Assembly (NCBI GenBank): GCA_039621445.1
Contig: CP154956.1
Coordinates: 9,795,443-9,859,442, forward strand
Direction: 5' to 3'
Origin: Euglena gracilis
Lineage: Eukaryota > Euglenida > Euglenophyceae > Euglenales
DNA length: 64,000 bases
Shown here: one piece after another, positions 35,001 through 44,200 of the stretch
Layout of the letters: each line of letters begins with the position of its first letter
Numbering within the stretch: position 1 is the first letter of the stretch
Made by a program: the position numbers and the translations under genes
The notes under the pieces: generated by a model
What the model saw: the letters and a program-made list of their open reading frames with translations, nothing else
The model's database searches: none
What the model was told of the DNA's origin: nothing

Positions 35001-38000
35001 ACTGGGAGCTGCTGGGTGGAACAAGGTGCTGGCTGGCTGGACCCCCCCCCCCAGGGTAAGGTCCCCTCCGGCTGAAGGAAGCCCCTGTAAGTGACTCTTT
35101 TGAAAGCCCACAGACCCTGGGGGGGGGCAAATATTACCGAAAATCAACCGAAAGCCCTGTTCGATGGCACCCCTGCACGACAGCTCGCCCGGGGGGGGGG
35201 GATCCTTGGAAACCCACCCGAACCCACCCACTCGAGGGTCACGGTGTTAAGTGAGTATGTGCTCCCTTCCAATGACGACGTAGGCATCCAGCCCGAAGCC
35301 TGGCACGAGAACAGGGTTTGAAAAACTCATGAAAATGGGCGAGATTGACGAGAATCATGCAATTGCAAAAAGTCACTAATTTGAATGGAAAAGCATGCAT
35401 GACTGGTTTGGTGGCAAAGAAATGATGACTAGAGGGAACCCGTCAACGGTGAGAGGAAAAAGGAATGCGTGCTGAAAGTCATCCACACATCAACCAGTCA
35501 GAGCAACAAACGTGTACCATACACGTCCGTATTGCTATTATGTCATTTTCCGGTGGGGGGGTCAGTGAGAGAGTGCAAGCCTAGGTGACAGCCTCCCATG
35601 GAAGCCATGTGCTGGGCTTTCCAACAAAACAAGCATATGGCCCCAAGGTCACAATCCCACAGAGAGGGGGTAGGTATGTCATTCTCATCCTTCCAGGTAG
35701 GTGAAATCAAAAACCCTCCATGCATCAAATGTACATGGATTGATTTTGGTATGTGGCCTATTTACAGGGCGGATGGAAATTACAGCAGACAAAATTTTTG
35801 GGAACACACCAAATTTTATAATAATTATTTAAATGTGATGTCATTTTCGGCCGGTGTCGCTTTTCCACACCTTCTTCCGTGGATCTTGAACCCAGAATGG
35901 CTGGAAAATGGTCTAAAATAACCGAAAAAAATAACAAAAAAAATATTCATAAACAACACTCATATATACTATTGATGGCATTTTTTGAGGCAAAATAGCC
36001 TCAATTTATTCAGTTTCCTCATTGAAAAGCAAAGGGGAAACTGCTCCACACATATCAAAGAGCAATCTTTCTTCGGTTGACTGCCGAATTTTACCATCTT
36101 GTCCGCCTGTGCCGACGGAGAGGACAGGGCTCATTTCCCCAACCACAGCACACCCAGCAGGAAATTGCACAGCAACACGGCGTGGTTGCAAACCGGGGCC
36201 TTGCCCTTCAGCAGGAACGCATACGTGGAGAGCCAGCTGTCGCTGCCTGTGGCAGAGCAACAGAACAATCATCGGAGGGGGTTGCCCAACCATCCCCAGC
36301 AATCCCAGCAAGGTCAAAGAGAGGCGTTCTTGATGGTGTACTTCCCGTTCAACTTTCAAAAAAAAATGGTCGGTCGGTCGGTCAGTTGGTCAGTCAGCTC
36401 TCCAGAGGTTAGGTGGAAATCAGGCCTAAATTTAGGCCCAAACTTGAACCTGATTTCAGCTCACATTCAGGCCAAACGGCCTACCTAACTTTATCCCCCC
36501 CCTAACCCCTAACCCCTAACCCCTAACCCCTAACCCTACCCTAACCCCAATCCTGACCACAACCTAATCCTTAGAGTAGGATTTCCAATTACACACTTGT
36601 CCAGGACATCTCCGGTGGGGAGCACGAAAGCACAGCAAATTTACGTTCGGGCACAATTCTCACCCCCGGGGGGGAGGGGGTTCGACCCCCCGTTTAATGG
36701 CCCCCCAGGGGGTATTAAAGGCTGCAAAAGAAGTCTTGTCTAGCACCGAATGCTGTATTGTATCCCTCTGTTTATGCAGTAAGCAACCTATGGAGGGCAC
36801 CATAAGTGAGTGTCCAAACGCACCCCTTAAACTGACCAAGGTCTGGCGGCAGCTCTTGCCATGCTTGGGCTTACCGACCGGGGGGGGGGGGGTGCTATAG
36901 GGTGCCTGCCCCTAGCAGGCACACCCCGGGGGGGACCCAGAAAAATTTCATTGAAAATGGCCTTTTCCGGGCCCCCGGCGCCGGGGTCGGAGGGGGATGC
37001 CTACTATGGGCAGGCACCCCCAAAACCCTACCCCACCGGGGGGGGGGCGGTCGGATCGGGTGCCATGGGGTGCCTGCCCCAAACACCCCCCCCCGTGGGG
37101 TAGGCACCCGACTAAGCACAAATCTGGCTCTTGCCCATGGCCAAAACCCCTGAATCCTTGAAATATTAATTTGATTATTTATTATATTTATTTATATAAT
37201 AATAAATAATTAGTTAATTAATGATAATATAGTATAATATAATTAATATATATAATAATAATATAAATAATATATTTATTTATATATTTAATATTAATAT
37301 TGAAATATTGCCACATTTCACGGTGGCGCAAGTGGATGGTGGGGCCAGAAGTGGCTGCCGATTCTTCTCACGGGCCACACCGGCCGTGCCGCCGTGGGTC
37401 ACTGCGGAGGTCGTGCCCGCGTCATCCTCGCAGCCCATCAGCGCCACGAAGCGCGCGGCGTGCTGGGGGGAGTCCAGCAGCCGTGGGGCGGTCCCCGGCA
37501 GGGGGGGGGGGGCAAACCCTCTCAAGCCCAAGGGGGGAGGCACAACATGAACTTTTTTTGAAAAAGGCGAGACAAAATGGCAGCAAAAAAATACACAAAA
37601 TAAAAAAACCACAAAAACCACAAAACACAGAACAAAAAAACACAAAAAGCAGAGCAAACACAGCAAAAAAAAACACACAGAGAGAGACCACACAAAAACA
37701 CACACACAAAAAGAAACACACAGCAAAACACAAAAACACAAAAAGCACAGCAAACACAGCAAAAAATCCAGAATCAAAATTGCCCCCCCCCACCAAGAAA
37801 CACCAAGAGGTGGTACACCAATGTTCCGGTGGGGCGGCTGCCAAAGACACACAAAATATCCATAGAACAGTACTTTAAAGTGACGGTGATGGCAAATTTG
37901 TCCATTTTTTTTCTGGTGCTCTTTGGTCCGCATATGAAGCCAAAACATCAAATTTGAGAGAAAAGGCATCTGATGCCATGAGTAATCAGCTTTAAGTTCT

Positions 38001-38075
38001 GGGAATCAGCGTTGGGGGGGGGGGTTACATTTGTATGTCACCTACGGGTTTGGGTTGCATTCAGACATTTATGTA

Positions 38076-38111
<36 letters not shown>

Positions 38112-38179
38112 CGTTTGGGGTACTGATGTACTGATGTTGACACTTTCATAGATCCATTGCAAGATGTGGGAAAGGGTGT

Positions 38180-38221
<42 letters not shown>

Positions 38222-41200
38222 TGTCCGTGTCACATGATCACTTTGCAGAATTCACCGGGGAGTATCAAAATCAATCCTATTTTGTGGGGCGTGACCTTCA
38301 GGACCCTCCCTGGATATGGGTGTCACCCAGGAGGTCACCGGCAGCATCACCTGTAAAGTGACAGGGGCATGTATGGTGCACATAAAAAAACATTCACATT
38401 CACACAGGCGCCACTTTGAGGTTGGTATGGGAGAAACTTTACCCAAAAAAACTACGTATTTCCCTCCCCCCAAGGTAGTAGCACGCCGCCCACATACAAA
38501 AAAAAAGCTGACCGCACAGGTGGTTACGCAGTTGCAAGGGACTTGTTGGCGGCGTTTTTTTTACCAACCCTGGGGGGGTGGAGTGGGGTGCTGCCTGCCC
38601 ATAGCATGAACACCCTCCAGGGGGGGGGGGTCGGTTCTTTGGGTCCTGATGCTGACCAATTTTCCTTTGATTGGAACCGGGGACCACTGGAGTGTGTGCT
38701 GCATACCCACCCAAAACCCGACCTCCCCGCAGAGGGGGGGGGGGGGCAAAAGTGCCTGACCCCTGCCCACCAGGGGTTTTTTAAAGACCGGGGGGGGGGG
38801 GCCGGCACCCACCCACCCACCCCCAGGGGTGGGCCCCCCCGAGGGAGGGGGGGGGTCCGGGGGACCCACCCACTTTTGCCCGAAAATGCTAAAAATAGCA
38901 CCTTTTTCAAAAAATTTCGAAAAGTTATACCCACCAGCCCCTACCCCCACCCCCCGGGAGGGGGGGAGGGGGGTCCAAGGGACCCACCCACCCTACCCCC
39001 CCTCCCCCCCCCCGGGGGGGGGGGTCCAAGACTAAAAAAAAACCCCTGCTGCCCCCCCCCTGGGGATGGGGGGGGGGGGGGGGTGAAAACTTCCTTAAAA
39101 CGAAGCCTGCTGTTGGCGGGACCACCGGGGGAATAAGCCCAAAACTCCAAAAATTTGTTGGGCAAGAAGTCCGCACGCTGACACAGGAGTGCACCCATCG
39201 TTCACAAAAAAAAAGACGAGGGGGGGCCGGGGCAAAGGGGATGAGGGGGGCGGGGACGGCGGGGAGGGGGGGCGGGGGGAAAGTACGGCAACGGAGTCGC
39301 ACAGCGCAGATCACATGGGCGGCGGACCTGGGTGGCGGCGCTGAGCTGGGCGAACACCTTCACGATGCGGGCGGCGTGGTCCTTGGAGAGGGCAGGGCCG
39401 GGGCAGGCTGGGCCAGACCCCGACCCAAGGCACGAATGGTAGGCCGCCACAACCTGCTGCCCCCCCCCCTTAGTTGCACTATGGCTTCTTCTCTGTTTAT
39501 GGCCGGCGCCAGCTCCGCTTCTGACCCAGTTTGTGTGGTGGGTGGCCAGGGACCCCTTACACCAGTGCTCTTGTGTTGCTCCGCCTGGCCGGGTGAGCAA
39601 CTCTGGTTGTAATTCCAGAACTGTGGGGACATTAACACACCTTCAATTGCTGCCCCTCTCCCCTCCGGGGGTCCCAATCATACCATTGCTTACCAACCCC
39701 GAGGGAGGGGGGAGGGGGAGGTCACTTTTCACTTTCAAAAAAACCAGGCATTCAATGTTCAAAAACCAGTAACCCACTTCCTACCACCGGCGCCAGGTGG
39801 CCACTTTCTGCCAGTGCTGGCCGCCCCCCTGGGGGGGGGGGGGTCTGGAGCCGAAAACCAGTCAGTCACTCCGAAAAAACCAATCACTCACCTGAACCCT
39901 GCTCCTATTCCAAAAAAAACAGAAGCCTAACCCCAAGCTGAAAGAAAAGAATCCACCAAAAAAATGCCGACAAAGCCCATTAGGGTGCCCTAAAGAAATT
40001 GTAACCCCTCATCACTAAACTGCTGGGAACCCCATGGGGGGCTTGAAGTTTTATGGCTGCCAAATAATACACCCACAGGTGGGAAGGGAGCTGATGAACG
40101 CCTGAGGAGAGAGTCTGGTCTGATTAGTTTGTTCTTTTTTGAAAAATAAAAGAAAATAAACAGAAATGAAAAGGGGGAAATAATGTAATTTGTGATTAGA
40201 AAAAATTTGTGATCGGGAAAAAAATTGAGAAATTCATAAATCCAAATAAATCCAAATAAAAATATCAATTGAAACAAAACAGTTTGTTTCATGTGCCGGC
40301 CACCTCCGGCGCCAGACAGGCACGAACTGCCAAACCAACCGGCACCCAGCCCACCCCGGGCATGGTACTCCTCCCACCACCGCCGGGCGTATACAAGGAA
40401 CTCGCGCTCCGCCACCGTCAGGCGTTTATTGTTTCGAGGTGCCTAAAAAAAAGATCAAAAAATAAAAAAAACTTTGAAAAAAGAAAAACCAAAATGCGTT
40501 CAGTTACCCGCCCCCCCCCCCTTGTCGTACGACCAGGTTCCTGCAACCTGTGACCCGGGGGGGGTCGTAAAACCCCCATAACCTGCAACCTGTGACCGGG
40601 GGGTGGTCGTAAATGAGGATGTGACCGGGGGATGGTCGTATGACGGGGGGGGGGGCGGCGGGTATCTTAAAAAACCTCAAATTTTTATCTGACCGAGCAA
40701 AGGTGAAGTTGCAAAACCTCGGCAAAAACAAGCCAACTCCAAGGGGAAAAACGATTTCTGGTTGGAACACTGTCCATGGACCCACACTTGAAACCCCACT
40801 CGATGCCTCAAACCGCCCTTGCAAAATAGAACCTTAAAAGGCCCCTAAAAAGACTGAAAGACTTAAAGACTTAAAAATACCTTTAAAAAATGCCTTTAAA
40901 CTGAAATTTCCCCTTTTTTTTGAAACCTTTTGCCAAAAAAGCAATAATGCCTGGCCGCCGTCTTGTTGGTCCGCTCCGCGTTGATCTGGGCCACAATGTC
41001 CTCCTCCAGGACGGTGGTCTTGGGCCCAGCGCACCTCCTCGGGCTTGTCTTAACCAACCCCGGGGAGAGGGGCGGGGGGGGGGGTGGCTTTGGGTCTTTG
41101 GCCCTGGCGGGTCGGCCAACGGACTCAGCCTGTTCTCCCTTCAAAGTGGCCATGTTTCAGCCCCCATCCCCGCGTGCCTTGCCGTCAGGGGTGGGGTGGG

Positions 41201-44200
41201 GTGCTTTAGCACCACCCACCACAAAACCCAACCCAGCCCCTCGGGTCAAACCCCCGGGTCAAAATCCACCCCCCTCCCTGCCTGCAAATAGCACCCATCC
41301 GGACATTCCTTAAAAATAAAACCCCCCAAATAACACCCCCCCAAATAATACACCCCCCTCGGGGGCCAATTTCGAGCGCCCAAATAACACCCCCCCCTGT
41401 TTTCCTTTGGTTTTCCATGTAAAAATAACACCCCCCCCCCAAATAACACACCCCCCCTGGGGCCCCAGCTCGGGTGCCCAAATAACACACCGGGGGGGGG
41501 GGGGGTGTTATTTGGGGGGGGGGGTTAGCCTGGATGGGAACCACGGTTCTCACAAGATAGAGGCAGAGAACAAATTAGTAACCCACCTGTTGGAAACCAC
41601 CTTTTCAGGGCAGGCAGGACTTCATAGTCCTCTGAGGGTACATTTGGGGGGTATTTGGGGGTATATTTAGGGGAAGGGTTGCAGGGAGCGGCCTCGTGTT
41701 TCAAAGTCTATTCAATGGCAAACACAAAGGGAAGTCCATATGAAAGACCATCTGGATGGCATATGCATTGCTGTTGGTTCAGTGTTGGTTTCAGGGGAGA
41801 GGGGGGAGGTGGATGGGCAGTGAGGGAGTTTCATGAATTTCACTGCTTCTATTGGTTGAAGGGAGGTTAAGACGTAAGAGAGATACACTATAGAGGAAGT
41901 GGGGCCGGGGATTAGTTCGATTTGTAGCTCACGTAGACCGAGAGGTACCTTCCGCCACTGAGCACACATTGGACTATGAAAAAAATGTGGGCTTTTGTGG
42001 ATGGAAACGCTGAGAAAACATGGTACATGCACACACACACAACACACCACACACCACATACTTCCCATACACAGGAACCAGGCAATCCTTTTCCCTATAC
42101 TTATTCGCCCCATGGCAACGATCCGACCCCCCCCCATCCCATCATTCATAACCATCGAACCTCCTGGTAGTTCGTAGACCCGATAGTTGGTTTGTAGCTC
42201 CAGTCCAAGACTTCAGGGGGGTTCAGTGCGGGGGTATACAACTTACAGAGTGTTATAGGAATTGCTGATCAAAATTAGACACCAATACCCTCCTACACAG
42301 TTTTTTTTTTTTGGCACAATTCCTCAAACTTCCATTTCCAGGCTGCTTGACATCACCAACAAATCAACATGCAACAAAGCTCATTTCTGGTGATAGCGGC
42401 CAAACAAGCGCCCTGAGCACCAGGCCGTTCATTTTCCTCATCATAGGGGGTTTATTAAGGGGTCCAGTTGGTTGTCAGCTCGAAGGAGCAAGGCTGCATG
42501 GGAAGGCCTGGTGGGGGAAGCGTCGACCCCCCCACCGCCATTGGTTTGGAGGGATTCCCATACAGCCAAGGGGGGGGGTGGTGTGGGTCCGGGGCTATGA
42601 GCAGGGGGGGGGGGGAAATGCAACGGGCCGTCATTATGCAAGTCAAAAAATGCAAAAAATGCAAAAAATGCAACGCTTGCATGAAAAACCTGAGAAAAAG
42701 CTGGAATATAACAGAGCTTTGCTGCCTAAGATCAAAAACATTTCCATGTCAAAATTTTTTATGCAAAAAAAAGCAAAAAAAATGCAAAAAAAAATCCCAT
42801 AAATATGGCAACCAACAACAAAATTTTTCCAGGGCAAATATTTTATGTAGAAAATGCAAAATATGCAAAAAAATTCAACATATGGCAACCAACTACAAAA
42901 ATTTTTTTCCGTGCAAAATATTTTCTGCACAAAAATGGAAATAAAATAAAAAAAATGCAAATTTCGGGAAAAGCCAAAGATTCATGCAAAAAATACTCAC
43001 ATTATGCCAGTTGCATTGGGGGAAGGTCCCCCCCCCCCTGCTATGAGGGGGTGGGTCGGGCGGGGGTGGGGGGTAGGGGCAATGGGCGACAGGTCCCAAA
43101 ATCGGGGAGGGGGGAGGCTGCTGTGTGTTGCCCCCGTCGGGCACACGCACACGCACGCACGCACACCACCACGCGCGCGACGCGCGCGCACAACACACAC
43201 ACACGCACGCACGACGCGCGCGCGCGCGCACACCCACACCACACACCACCACCACACACACACACACACACCAACACACAACACAACACACCACACACAC
43301 ACCACACAACCGCAGTGCCCCCCGCCCAGCTCCACGGAGACCGACAGCCCCCAGTGCGCAGCACCTTGCGCCACTCCACGGCGGTTCCCCCTACGTAGTG
43401 CCGCACTGTCGTGCCTGCAGCCCACAGCCAGAGCGGGTTCCTTCCACCGACCACATGACTAATGTAATTGCCATTGCATAGTTATTATAGCTAATGTACA
43501 GCTAATGTATAGCTAATGCAGAGCTAATGTTCTGCTAATGATAGCCAATGTATGGCTATGGTATTGCTATTGGATCGCTATTATATGGGTATTGTTTTGT
43601 TAATATCTGGCTAATGTATAGCTATTGTATGGCTAATGTAATAGGTTATTGTACAGCTATTGTATAGCTATTGTATGCTACAGTATACCTATTATATAGC
43701 TATTTGATGGCTATTGTATTGCTGTTGTATAGCAAATGTATAGCTATTGTGTAGCTATTGTGTAGCTATTGTGTAGCTATTGTGTAGCTATTGTGTAGCT
43801 ATTGTGTAGCCATTGTATAGCTATTGTACAGCCATTGTATAGCTATGCATGAGCTATTCAATAATATACATCAGTTATACAACAGCTGCACATTAGCTAT
43901 ACAATAGCTATATCAGAAATATATCAGCCATATATTAGCTATACAGCTATACAATTTGGGAAATGGCTAGCTGTTGTGCTTCTGTGTTTAATTCTCTCCT
44001 TCGCAAACAATAGCCTCCACGCACCTCACCTTTCAAGGTGTTGTAGAGTGCACATTTGTAGCTCTTCTAACTTGCGTGTACACATAAATCGACATCAGAT
44101 GGCACACCAGACAAACAACAGTATGGTGAGGTGATTAACAAGATCAAATTTAGAAGGATACAAAAGTCATGTGTCTTTACCAATTAAACTTAAAGACTTA

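Noticed and set aside
37420-37850. Membrane protein rich in Phe, Cys and Val on the minus strand (also in copy 2)
   Set aside because: It is a translation of the AAAACACA low-complexity tract.
40414-40443. Conventional acceptor TTTTTTAG at 40,443 for the WWEEY exon
   Set aside because: Using it leaves no GT donor in phase upstream and adds about ten residues not seen in CEP76; the CAG/CTG cut gives a gap-free fit.
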